A stretch of DNA of 49,700 nt from an uncultured Collinsella sp. (lineage in GTDB: Bacteria > Actinomycetota > Coriobacteriia > Coriobacteriales > Coriobacteriaceae), in contig CAJJTG010000013.1 in the NCBI GenBank assembly GCA_905194675.1, positions 1 to 49,700 on the forward strand, written 5' to 3'. The stretch's first letter is position 1; each line of letters begins with the position of its first letter. The position numbers and the translations under genes are program-made. Below are positions 27,655-36,144 of this stretch, one piece after another. The notes below the pieces were generated by a model. That model was not told the origin of the DNA. It worked only from the letters and a program-made list of their open reading frames with translations, and did not search any database.

Positions 27655-28561
27655 CGCCGGCCTCCTTGGCGCCATCGGCGTTTGAACCCGCAGCCTCGCG
27701 CTTTGCCCTGCGCTCGGCATTAAGCTCGGCATCGCTCTCGCGCACCAGCTTGATAATCGCCGCACATGCCTCCTCGCCCACCAGGTCGCGGGCACGGACC
27801 GTCAGACGCGTAGCCTCCTGCTTGTCGCCGTCGCTTGCAGCATCGGTCGCGCACATGATCAGGCAGATGGCGATCTCGGCCGAAGGCGAGGTCGGCACGC
27901 CCTGCAGGGCGAGCTCACCCATCACATGGTCGTCACTCTCGTCCGCGGCATCCGGATAGGTGGTATGGATCTTGTTGAGCAGGCGCGTCGTATGCGCATC
28001 ATTGGGCGCCAGGCGCAGCGCCAGACGCGCGCAGCCCACGGCTGCCGAAATGTTCTCGGTCTCGGGCTCCAAGAAGTACTGACCCAAGTTGGTGTAGGCA
28101 CGTGCGGCGCACTTACCGTCGCTCGCGCGCTCCAGCACCGAGAACGAGAGCGATGCCCACTCCTGCTTGTCCTCGAGCGCGCGGAACAGCTCGGCCAAGT
28201 CCAAGCGATAGTTGCAGTTCATGGGATCCCAACGCACGGCCTGCATCAGGGCATTCCGAGCACTCACATAATCCTGCTGGCGAATGTAGGCAAACGCCAT
28301 GTCGGAGTACAGGCGGTCAAAGGGAACCTCGACCTGCACCAGCTCGCGCGGATCCTTCTCCACGCGGCGATAGGCCAGGCGCTCAAACTTGCTGTCGAAG
28401 CTAAAGTACTGGCGCTTCTCCTCCGTCTTGCATTCAGCGTCGATATACTCCTCGGCAAGCTCCACCAGACGCTCCAGCAGCGGCGTCGCCGTAGCCAGGT
28501 CGCCCTGCGCCAGATAGTTCTCGGCATACGTGATGTCTTCCAAGCTGATAGGCAGGTCCAT
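27644..28561 (-). CDS. Tetratricopeptide-repeat protein
   Basis: 305-aa soluble protein with TPR-like helical repeats, e.g. ENYLAQGDLATATPLLERLVELA near the N-terminus and DMAFAYIRQQDYVSARNALMQAVRWDPMN in the middle. The C-terminus is a charged, Ala-rich tail. No catalytic domain. GAGGAG ribosome site. Overlaps smpB by 11 bp, so the two are translationally coupled. Partner and role unknown; a scaffold function is inferred from the repeats. Confidence 0.75.
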   Translation of the reverse strand: MDLPISLEDITYAENYLAQGDLATATPLLERLVELAEEYIDAECKTEEKRQYFSFDSKFERLAYRRVEKDPRELVQVEVPFDRLYSDMAFAYIRQQDYVSARNALMQAVRWDPMNCNYRLDLAELFRALEDKQEWASLSFSVLERASDGKCAARAYTNLGQYFLEPETENISAAVGCARLALRLAPNDAHTTRLLNKIHTTYPDAADESDDHVMGELALQGVPTSPSAEIAICLIMCATDAASDGDKQEATRLTVRARDLVGEEACAAIIKLVRESDAELNAERRAKREAAGSNADGAKEAGDAQ

Positions 28562-28620
28562 GACAACTCCTCGGTCCGGGCGGCAGACTCAACGCGCGCC
28601 TTAAATATCGGTCAATACAC

Positions 28621-28648
28621 AAAACCCGGGTCTCTTACGAGGCCCGGG
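28621..28648 (-). terminator. Terminator of the tRNA pair
   Basis: CCCGGG-C-CTC/GAG-A-CCCGGG stem followed by TTTTGTGT on the minus strand, 10 bases beyond the CCA of tRNA-Glu. Confidence 0.8.
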
Positions 28649-28658
28649 CGTTCAATTT

Positions 28659-28735
28659 TGGTAGCCCGTACCAGATTCGAACTGGTGATCTCCGCCTTGA
28701 GAGGGCGGCGTCCTAAACCGCTAGACGAACGGGCC
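28659..28735 (-). tRNA. tRNA-Glu (CUC)
   Basis: Cloverleaf with acceptor GGCCCGT/ACGGGCT (G1-U72 wobble), T-loop GGTTCGAATC-type, and anticodon loop CTCTCAA closed by CCGCC/GGCGG, so the anticodon is CUC. CCA is encoded. Reads GAG codons. Confidence 0.93.
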
Positions 28736-28752
28736 ATATGTAGCAAATGCAA

Positions 28753-28826
28753 TGGCTGGGATGGAGGGAGTCGAACCCCCATTGACGGAACCAGAATCCG
28801 CTGTCCTGCCATTAGACGACATCCCA
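28753..28826 (-). tRNA. tRNA-Gln (CUG)
   Basis: Acceptor TGGGATG/CATCCCA with U1-A72 as in tRNA-Gln, discriminator G, encoded CCA. Anticodon loop TTCTGGT gives CUG, reading CAG. Shares a transcript with tRNA-Glu downstream. Confidence 0.92.
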
Positions 28827-28870
28827 ATGACTGCATCGCTGCGCTCGGCTGTGCCTTTGCGCAAGAAAGA

Positions 28871-28899
28871 AATATACGGGAAGTCCGGCCGTGACGCAA
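28871..28899 (-). promoter_or_regulatory. Promoter of the tRNA-Gln/tRNA-Glu unit
   Basis: Minus strand TTGCGT (28894-28899), 17-bp spacer, TATATT (28871-28876), about 45 bp before tRNA-Gln. An AT-rich segment with an inverted repeat (TTTGAC/GTCAAA) lies upstream and may act as an UP element. Confidence 0.7.
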
Positions 28900-29092
28900 G
28901 CCCCAATTTTGACTTTTTTGAAATTCAGTCAAATACGGCCAACACGTGAAGGACCTGTGAAGTCGACCGCTGCACACGAAGGGCAAAACGCCGCGAGCGG
29001 TAGCCGTCAACCGTTGGCAGATTCTACCGCGAAAACGATAGCACCAGGCAACACAATCGAAGTATCAATGATCACGTAGATATCGAGGCGCC

Positions 29093-29503
29093 ATGGACGA
29101 AGAGCTTGATTACCTATGGGAGACCCTGGGCCTCGAGATCACTGCTGACCTTTGGCCCGAACGGGACAAAATCCATCCCACTCTGCGCCCCGCCATCACG
29201 GTGATGCAGGCAAAATACCGCCGTGCATCCTTTTTGATCATGCGGATGTCATGGCACGCGGGACTCCCCGACCTTAAGCGAATCCAGGCAAGCCTCGTCG
29301 AGCTGTCCGGTATGCCGACTGTCATATCCGAGGCGCACCTGGAGCAGCGACAGCGCGAGCGACTGCAACAGCAGCGGATTCCCTTTATCTGCCCCGGTGT
29401 TCAGGCATATCTGCCCTTTATGGACGAGGAGTACTGGAGCGGCAAGCCCAACAAGCACGTAAAGGTCTACGATCCGCACGAATGGGCACAGCTCGAGGAT
29501 TGA
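29093..29503 (+). CDS. Hypothetical protein
   Basis: 136 aa, starting MDEELDYLWETLGLEIT with GAGG 5 nt upstream of the ATG. The C-terminal part (RLQQQRIPFICPGVQAYLPFMDEEYW) resembles a segment common in putative DNA-binding proteins of Firmicutes in which RIPFV...Q.FLPFL recurs, but no helix-turn-helix is obvious here. Function unknown. Codon use matches the neighbours. Ends with TGA, one of three in the window. Confidence 0.7.
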   Translation: MDEELDYLWETLGLEITADLWPERDKIHPTLRPAITVMQAKYRRASFLIMRMSWHAGLPDLKRIQASLVELSGMPTVISEAHLEQRQRERLQQQRIPFICPGVQAYLPFMDEEYWSGKPNKHVKVYDPHEWAQLED

Positions 29504-29575
29504 GCCGAGCGAGCCCGCCGATGGAAAACACGTCCCACCCTGAGCACTCAAAACGGGTCGCACTTTCCGCAGCCG

Positions 29576-29935
29576 CTACAGCAACACCTCGACCCAAGCC
29601 GATTCCCTAAAGCCGGGAATCGCAAAGTCGTCGCCCACCAACAGCGGACGCTTAACCAGCATGCCGTCGGTCGCCAACAGCTCGTAGCACTCCCGATCCG
29701 TCATGCCCGCATCTAGACGCGCCTTCAGGCCCAGCTCTCGATATTTCATGCCCGACGAATTAAAGAAGCGCCGCACCGGCAGTCCCGAACGAGCAATCCA
29801 GGTCGCAAGCTCATCAGCCGTGGGATTGTCCAAAACGATATCGCGGTCGATATACTCTACCCCGTGTTCGTCCAGCCATGCCTTGGCCTTCTTACAGGTC
29901 GAGCACTTGGGATATTCAACAAACAGTACGGTCAT
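29576..29935 (-). CDS. ArsC/Spx-family thioredoxin-fold protein
   Basis: 119 aa. The YPKCSTCKKA motif gives the CxxC pair C11 and C14, and TADELATWIARSGLPVRRFFNSSGMKYRELGLK is typical of the arsenate reductase-like family. ATG 29935 is preceded by GGAGG at 7 nt; the longer frame to 29974 is not. Lengths and motifs fit YffB/Spx-like reductases; no arsenic resistance genes are nearby, so arsenate reduction should not be assumed. Confidence 0.85.
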   Translation of the reverse strand: MTVLFVEYPKCSTCKKAKAWLDEHGVEYIDRDIVLDNPTADELATWIARSGLPVRRFFNSSGMKYRELGLKARLDAGMTDRECYELLATDGMLVKRPLLVGDDFAIPGFRESAWVEVLL

Positions 29936-30027
29936 GGGAATCCTCCGAATATAGATCGGCCAACGCAGGCACACGCCACACGAGGCGCCTTCGCATGATG
30001 GGCCAATTGTAGCCCACGGGTCACACG

Positions 30028-31080
30028 CTAAACGAACCGTACCCCGAATCCGCGTTTGATGAACGGCAGCAGCTCCATTGCCTCGGGCGTGATATGGCCC
30101 GCAACGTTCATGCGCTCGTCACTGGGAAGATCGACCCGCGCAATCTCAAGCTCGCCTTCGTAGCGCCCATAGCCGCTATTGCTCACAGCGATCGACCCCG
30201 TCTTTCGTGACAGGCCGGCACCGGCATCCATCGGCACGGAATCCGGCTTAAGCGTCGTACGCGACTCCTGAGACCTAAAGATGAGGGTGCTCGAATCGGG
30301 TCGGTCGTGATGAATCTGCCCACGTACATAGGCATAACCGGGCTCAAGCTCGCATTGCAGGTCCACGTATCCGGCGGAAACATGAGCAAACTGCGTCCAG
30401 CCCGCATCGGAAAGATCGGGGTCGCCGGCCAACACAATGTCGCAATCGGCGCCATGTGCAAGCTCAAGCATATTGAGAGCAACCTTTGACGCGCGACCGC
30501 GCTGTGCCTCGACCGTCGGCAGTCCCTCGAATACCGGCCCGCGAACGTTGGCATCACCCGGCACAAAAGCCATGATTTCGAATCCAAGCGCCGCAAGACG
30601 AAGATTCACCCGAGCAATGTCCTCCAGAGCTAAACCGGTATAAGGCTTGGGGTAAAAATTGTGACAGGCGGCAAAACGAGTCACATCGGCACCGGCCTCA
30701 CACCACGATGCGATTTCATCAGAACTCACCGTCGATGCATTGACCACAATGCGAAATACACCGGACAGCTCCGCGACCCGCTGGGCGCTAAAGCCATAGT
30801 CCAAACGAAGGTATTCCAACCCCAGATCGCGCAGGTCCTCGATGCGCTCAAGCCCGAGCAAATCGCACGTGCGCGGCCCCACATCGGCGATGAGCGCAAT
30901 GCCGCGGGCGGAAAGCAGCGACAGCACATGACGGACCTTATCGGCATACGCCGCTCCCCCATCCTCGGGAATATGCAGTGAGGTGAACGCGTAGCGCGCA
31001 CCCGCCGCGGCACCACGCTCAATCGTCCGCTCAATATCCTGCAAAGGGCTGGAAAGATAAATCGAAATACCCGTTTTCAC
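30028..31080 (-). CDS. mupG: MupG-family 6-phospho-N-acetylmuramidase (DUF871)
   Basis: 350 aa from a GTG at 31080 with AAAGGAG upstream. N-terminal TIM-barrel (ISIYLSSPL, FTSLHIPED, LIADVGPRT, RLDYGF) and a C-terminal beta-rich domain, the DUF871/GH170 layout. MupG cleaves MurNAc-6P-GlcNAc after PTS uptake of peptidoglycan disaccharide, giving MurNAc-6P for MurQ. Last gene of the MurNAc operon; a hairpin with T-run sits between it and murP, so its level may be set separately. Confidence 0.88.
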   Translation of the reverse strand: MKTGISIYLSSPLQDIERTIERGAAAGARYAFTSLHIPEDGGAAYADKVRHVLSLLSARGIALIADVGPRTCDLLGLERIEDLRDLGLEYLRLDYGFSAQRVAELSGVFRIVVNASTVSSDEIASWCEAGADVTRFAACHNFYPKPYTGLALEDIARVNLRLAALGFEIMAFVPGDANVRGPVFEGLPTVEAQRGRASKVALNMLELAHGADCDIVLAGDPDLSDAGWTQFAHVSAGYVDLQCELEPGYAYVRGQIHHDRPDSSTLIFRSQESRTTLKPDSVPMDAGAGLSRKTGSIAVSNSGYGRYEGELEIARVDLPSDERMNVAGHITPEAMELLPFIKRGFGVRFV

Positions 31081-31096
31081 GCTTCAACACTCCTTT

Positions 31097-31130
31097 AAAA
31101 AAGGCCGGCGGAGCAGTTAGCCCCGCCGGC
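31097..31130 (-). terminator. Intra-operon terminator-like hairpin between murP and mupG
   Basis: Stem GCCGGCGG/CCGCCGGC (31104-31130) followed by TTTTTT on the minus strand, ending 7-8 bases before the mupG ribosome site. Could attenuate mupG. Confidence 0.8.
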
Positions 31131-31197
31131 ACAACCATAGCATCAAGAAATCTGCCGCGCGCCGCGAGCCCTGAGCAACACGGCTCGCGATATCAAA

Positions 31198-32628
31198 CTA
31201 CTCGCCAAAGAACTCGTTGATCTTCTGCTCGTCGACGCCAAAGAACCACGTCAGGACAAAGCCAGCGGCATAGGCAAGCAGCATAGCGGCAACGTAGCCG
31301 AGCTGCTGACCAGGAACGACGATCAGCAGGCCAAACAGACCGGAAACGCCCTGAGAAACCGTGCCGATGTGAAGCAGCGCCGCGAGCGCGCCGCCAAATC
31401 CGGCACCCAGGCAGGCCGTCACAAACGGACGAACGAGCGGCAGCGTAACGGCATACATCAGAGGCTCGCCCACACCCAGGATTCCAACGGGAATGGACTC
31501 TGCAACGTACTTCTTGAGCTTGGCGTTCTTGGTCTTAAAGTACAGCGCCAAACCGGCACCGACCTGGCCGCCGCCAGCCATCATAAGGATGGGAAGCAGG
31601 TAATTGATACCCTTGGTAGCGCCGTCGGGATCGTTGAGCATAGCGTGGATCGGCGTGAGCGCCTGATGCAGGCCGACGGAAACCAGCGGCAAGAAGCCTG
31701 CCGACAGGATATAGCCACCCAGGACGCCCAGCTTCTCGAAGATAAAGGTCAAAACGCTAAAGATGGCAGTCGTCAGCCATGCGCCAACCGGCTGGATGAC
31801 GAGCATCAGAGCAAAGGCGCCGATGATGAGCACCAGCAGCGGGGACAAGAACGTGTCGAGCGCGTTGGGCATAACCTTGCGAATCTGACGCTCCATCCAG
31901 GCAAAAAATGCGCCAGCGATAAGAGCCGCGATCATGCCGCCCGCTGCGGGGTTGTACTGCGCATTGGTGAGCGGCAGCAAGATGGCAGTGGCAGGATCGG
32001 CCGCGCCAGGCGCAAGCAGGGGCATGGCACTGTTGGCAATACACATCATGCCGGCGATGCCGCCCAGCGCAGCGGAGCCGCCAAACTCACGTGCCGCGTT
32101 ATAGCCCACCAAGATGGGCAGATAGGCAAACAGGGCCCAGCCCATGGAGCGAATGCCCTGGTACCACCACTCGCCTGCAAGCGCGCCTGCCGTCGAGACG
32201 TTAATGACGTTGCAGATACCGTTGATGAGGCCAGCCGCAATGATGCCGGGAAGCAGGGCGACGAAGACATTGGAAATCTTCTTGAGGAAGGCCTGAACCG
32301 GCTTGGACTCGTACTTGGCCTTCTGCGCGGCCTTGTTTGTGGCCGCAGCGTCAACCACGCTCTCGTCAGCAACGCCTTTCGCAAGGCCGGTGAGCTTGGA
32401 GAACTCCTCGAGCACCTTATTCACCTTGCCCGGACCCAGCACGATCTGCATCGTGTCGTCCTCGACCAGGCCCATCACGCCGTCGAGTGCCTTAATGCCC
32501 TCCGTGTCGACGTTGCCCGTGTCTTTGACGGTCACGCGCAGGCGCGTCATGCACGCCGCGTTTGTGAGCACGTTGTCTTTACCGCCCAAAAGGTCCAGCA
32601 GCTTTTGAGCCAGCTCTTTGTTCGTCAT
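31198..32628 (-). CDS. murP: PTS EIIBC, N-acetylmuramic acid type
   Basis: 476-aa permease. N-terminal EIIB (residues 1-80) with the phospho-cysteine C26 in NAACMTRLRV, then an EIIC membrane domain with about ten hydrophobic segments and GVGEPLMYAVTLP near residue 380. No EIIA is fused, as in E. coli MurP, which borrows EIIA-Glc. GGAGGAG ribosome site. The substrate is inferred from the neighbours murQ, mupG and the RpiR-type regulator; sucrose or trehalose EIIBC proteins look similar. Confidence 0.85.
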   Translation of the reverse strand: MTNKELAQKLLDLLGGKDNVLTNAACMTRLRVTVKDTGNVDTEGIKALDGVMGLVEDDTMQIVLGPGKVNKVLEEFSKLTGLAKGVADESVVDAAATNKAAQKAKYESKPVQAFLKKISNVFVALLPGIIAAGLINGICNVINVSTAGALAGEWWYQGIRSMGWALFAYLPILVGYNAAREFGGSAALGGIAGMMCIANSAMPLLAPGAADPATAILLPLTNAQYNPAAGGMIAALIAGAFFAWMERQIRKVMPNALDTFLSPLLVLIIGAFALMLVIQPVGAWLTTAIFSVLTFIFEKLGVLGGYILSAGFLPLVSVGLHQALTPIHAMLNDPDGATKGINYLLPILMMAGGGQVGAGLALYFKTKNAKLKKYVAESIPVGILGVGEPLMYAVTLPLVRPFVTACLGAGFGGALAALLHIGTVSQGVSGLFGLLIVVPGQQLGYVAAMLLAYAAGFVLTWFFGVDEQKINEFFGE

Positions 32629-32685
32629 AACTCCTCCTTGTATTGGGTATCTCGTCTGGATGTCATATCAGCTCACGCCGCACAC

Positions 32686-33609
<924 letters not shown>

Positions 33610-33619
33610 TTCATTCACC

Positions 33620-34471
33620 TCATCTTTCCTGTTTCTCGATGTAGTTTTGCTTAATGACATGCGTCGCCCGTTCGTAGTCGCTGGCAACGTAAGCAGCGTA
33701 CAGGGCATCGACAACCATTAGCTGGGCCATACGCGAAGCCATGGCACCGCTGCGGACCAAGGGTTCACTCGCAGCGACGCCGAGCACGGCATCGGCCATG
33801 GTGGCAAGCTTGGATGATCCATCTACTTTGGTCACGGCCACAACGGGACAGTTGTGACGTTGAGCCTCGGCGGTGCAGTCCAGCACCTCTTGCGTCAAGC
33901 CCGAGTAGCTAAAGGCAATTGCCATATCGCCCTCATGCATGTTCTTGGCACACAAGAGTTGATCATGTCAGTCGTCGTACAGATGGCACTCTTTGTCGAC
34001 ACGCATGAGCTTTTGCGCCAAATCGTGCGCGACCAAACGAGAGGCACCGATACCGAACAGATTGACCGCGCGTGCCCGCTTAAGACGGGCCGCGCATCGC
34101 TCCAAGACGGTGTAATCGAGCGTTCGCGCCGTCGCCTCGATCGTGCGCACGTTGCTTTTCATCACCTTCCCCACGATACGTTCGACGCTGTCATCCATGG
34201 AGATGTCCTCGAGGGCTACGTCTTTCTTGTCACCTAAGAGCGCCAGCTCGGCAATCAGTTCGCGCTGGAACTCCTTGTAGCCCGCAAAACCCAAACGCTT
34301 GCAAAAGCGCAAAATGCTCGAGGGCGAGGAGAACGTGACATCGGCAAGACCGCGGACGGACAGCCCGACCACCTCGTGCGGATGAGCGCTTACATATGCG
34401 ATGACATTGCGTTCCGCCGGGCTCGCGCTGAGCTCACGCTCGCGAAGCCGCAAAAGCAATCCGTTTGCCAT
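33620..34471 (-). pseudogene. murR: RpiR-family regulator (MurR-like) interrupted by an in-frame TGA
   Basis: The frame from ATG 34471 (GGAGG 8 nt upstream) encodes an HTH_6 domain (LADVTFSSPSSILRFCKRLGF) and the start of a SIS domain, then meets TGA at 33968-33970 (codon 168). The same frame continues past it with HDQLLCAKNMHEGDMAIAFSYSGLTQEVLD, completing the SIS domain and ending at 33620, for a total of 283 codons, the normal family length. No frameshift is needed. One base change (TGG to TGA) explains it; Trp at that site is an inference. Options: true nonsense mutation, sequencing error, or readthrough. The downstream mur genes are intact. Confidence 0.85.
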
Positions 34472-34675
34472 CTCAAACACCTCCGTTGAGAAGAATTAAA
34501 GACCAACGAACGATTCGTACCGGATACAAACAGCTTTTGCGGTACATTGTGCCGCATCGTGGCGCACAAAGGGCGAGCGTTCTACCGCTCGCCCCTCAAA
34601 TCCGACCGCTCGGAAATACGCGCGACACAAAATAATTCAACAAGGTCGCATTATCAGAAACGGGTTTGTTACCGG

Positions 34676-35257
34676 CTAGCGCCTCGCATGGGCGCCGATC
34701 GGCCGAGTCGCATAGCGCACCAACGCCGCTGCCAGCAATACCAACAGCATGGCGGTGACATAGCCCGCAGCATCGAATCCTAAATCGATAACGTCGAAAT
34801 GCCTGCCGGGAACAAAGATCTTATGTACCTGATCGCCAACGGAGCAGACGGCGCAAAAGAGCAACACGGGCACGCAACGGGAGCATACGCTCCACGGACG
34901 CCTGAAAAAGCAAACCACGACCACCGAGGCGAACAATCCGACGAAGAAAAACTCTACGGTATGGGCAACGCGACGGACGTTCGTGCCCACCCACATGCGA
35001 ATGGAAGCAAGTCGGCCAGACCGGACATTCGAAGCAGCCGAATCGGTGCCCCCGGTCATCCCGTTCTCGGTCTGAGCTTCACCCGCGACATCGGCAGCCT
35101 GTACGCCCGTAGCCTGACCCTCCACCACACGCGCGGTGGACTCGCTCAGCAACGACGTCTGCACCGCGTTTTGCTCCGTCAGCACCCAGATGCCCGCCAG
35201 CGTTGCAGCGAACAGAGCGATCGCGGTCCATCCGATTATTTGTTTTACGCGTGCCAA
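34676..35257 (-). CDS. VanZ-like membrane protein
   Basis: 193 aa from TTG 35257, chosen because GGAGGT lies 6 nt upstream (the upstream frame to 35299 reaches past it). An N-terminal membrane anchor is followed by a polar extracytoplasmic loop of about 70 residues, then the VanZ core: VRRVAHTVEFFFVGLF, DQVHKIFVPGRHFDVIDLGFDAAGY and terminal helices. VanZ proteins are linked to low-level teicoplanin resistance; most chromosomal copies have unknown roles. Confidence 0.82.
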   Translation of the reverse strand: MARVKQIIGWTAIALFAATLAGIWVLTEQNAVQTSLLSESTARVVEGQATGVQAADVAGEAQTENGMTGGTDSAASNVRSGRLASIRMWVGTNVRRVAHTVEFFFVGLFASVVVVCFFRRPWSVCSRCVPVLLFCAVCSVGDQVHKIFVPGRHFDVIDLGFDAAGYVTAMLLVLLAAALVRYATRPIGAHARR

Positions 35258-35361
35258 GGGCCTACCTCCTTTTTTGAATATCAGCGAGTGTAGCCCCAAA
35301 TGACATCGTCACCGTATCAAAATTTGAATCGCAACAGGAAGCGCCAAAGCGACGCAAACCC

Positions 35362-35967
35362 CTACCCCGCCTCGCGCATCCAGCGATCAAACGTCCCCAC
35401 GCACACGCCCAGGCACTTTGCTGCCTGGCTGCGGGTAATATCGCCTGCCTCATAGCTATCGCGTACCAGCTCAAACTGAGGAGGGCACGGCTTGCGAGGT
35501 CGACCGAAACGGACCCCTCGCGCCCGCGCCGCTGCAATCCCCTCCGCCTGGCGCCGATGAATATTCTCGCGCTCCACCTGCGCCACGTAGCTCAGTAGTT
35601 GTAGCACAATATCGGCAATCAGGGTATTGGTCACATCCGGCGCGCCGCTGGCCCTGGCGCGCGTGTCAAGCAATGGCATGTCCAACACCACAATGGCAAC
35701 CCCGAGCTCCTTGGTAATGCGACGCCATTCCTCAAGAATCTCGGAGTAATTACGACCAAGTCGGTCGATAGAAAGCACCACCAGCACGTCCCCGTCTCCC
35801 AGGACGTGCAGCAGCTCGCGATAGCGCGGTCGATCGAAGTCCTTGCCGCTCGCATGGTCGGCATAAATATTCGCCGAGCCCACGCCATAGGCGCCCAGCG
35901 CATCCAGCTGCCGATTAAGATTCTGATCGCGCGAACTCACCCGCGCATAACCATACACCGTCGCCAT
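35362..35967 (-). CDS. Serine recombinase (resolvase/invertase family)
   Basis: 201 aa. Catalytic domain MATVYGYARVSSRDQNLNRQL with the nucleophilic Ser at 11/12, DRLGRNYSEILEEW, then the E-helix and a C-terminal helix-turn-helix (DITRSQAAKCLGVCVGTFDRWM). Size fits small resolvases and invertases. No transposase, phage or resistance genes flank it, and I see no inverted-repeat pair framing a promoter, so it may be a mobile-element remnant or an orphan. ATG 35967 chosen from the conserved start of the domain. Confidence 0.85.
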   Translation of the reverse strand: MATVYGYARVSSRDQNLNRQLDALGAYGVGSANIYADHASGKDFDRPRYRELLHVLGDGDVLVVLSIDRLGRNYSEILEEWRRITKELGVAIVVLDMPLLDTRARASGAPDVTNTLIADIVLQLLSYVAQVERENIHRRQAEGIAAARARGVRFGRPRKPCPPQFELVRDSYEAGDITRSQAAKCLGVCVGTFDRWMREAG

Positions 35968-35984
35968 CTCATCCCCGCTTTCTT

Positions 35985-36028
35985 GTAAACCTGCCAAAAA
36001 GGGACAGGTTTATTTTGGTAGGTTTTAC
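35985..36028. repeat. AACCTGCC palindrome family, copy 1
   Basis: GTAAACCTGCCAAAA pairs with TTTTGGTAGGTTTTAC around GGGACAGGTTTA. A second copy is at 48196-48238. Lies just upstream of the recombinase start. Confidence 0.8.
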
Positions 36029-36088
36029 CTCTCAAATAGCAGGTAAGCGGGCGGCCGAGCAGACGGCAAGGTAGCCATGATCCAAATG

Positions 36089-36118
36089 CGGAGGGCGGCC
36101 CCGAAAGACCGCCCTCCG
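36089..36118 (-). terminator. Terminator of rnr
   Basis: CGGAGGGCGG/CCGCCCTCCG stem just after the rnr stop; the T-run is weak (CATTTGG). Confidence 0.6.
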
Positions 36119-36144
36119 CTCTCCCGCCATGAGTCGAGATTTGG

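Noticed and set aside
33968..33970. TGA in murR as selenocysteine
   Set aside because: A sugar-phosphate regulator has no use for selenocysteine, no SECIS-like hairpin follows directly, and the site is plausibly a Trp.
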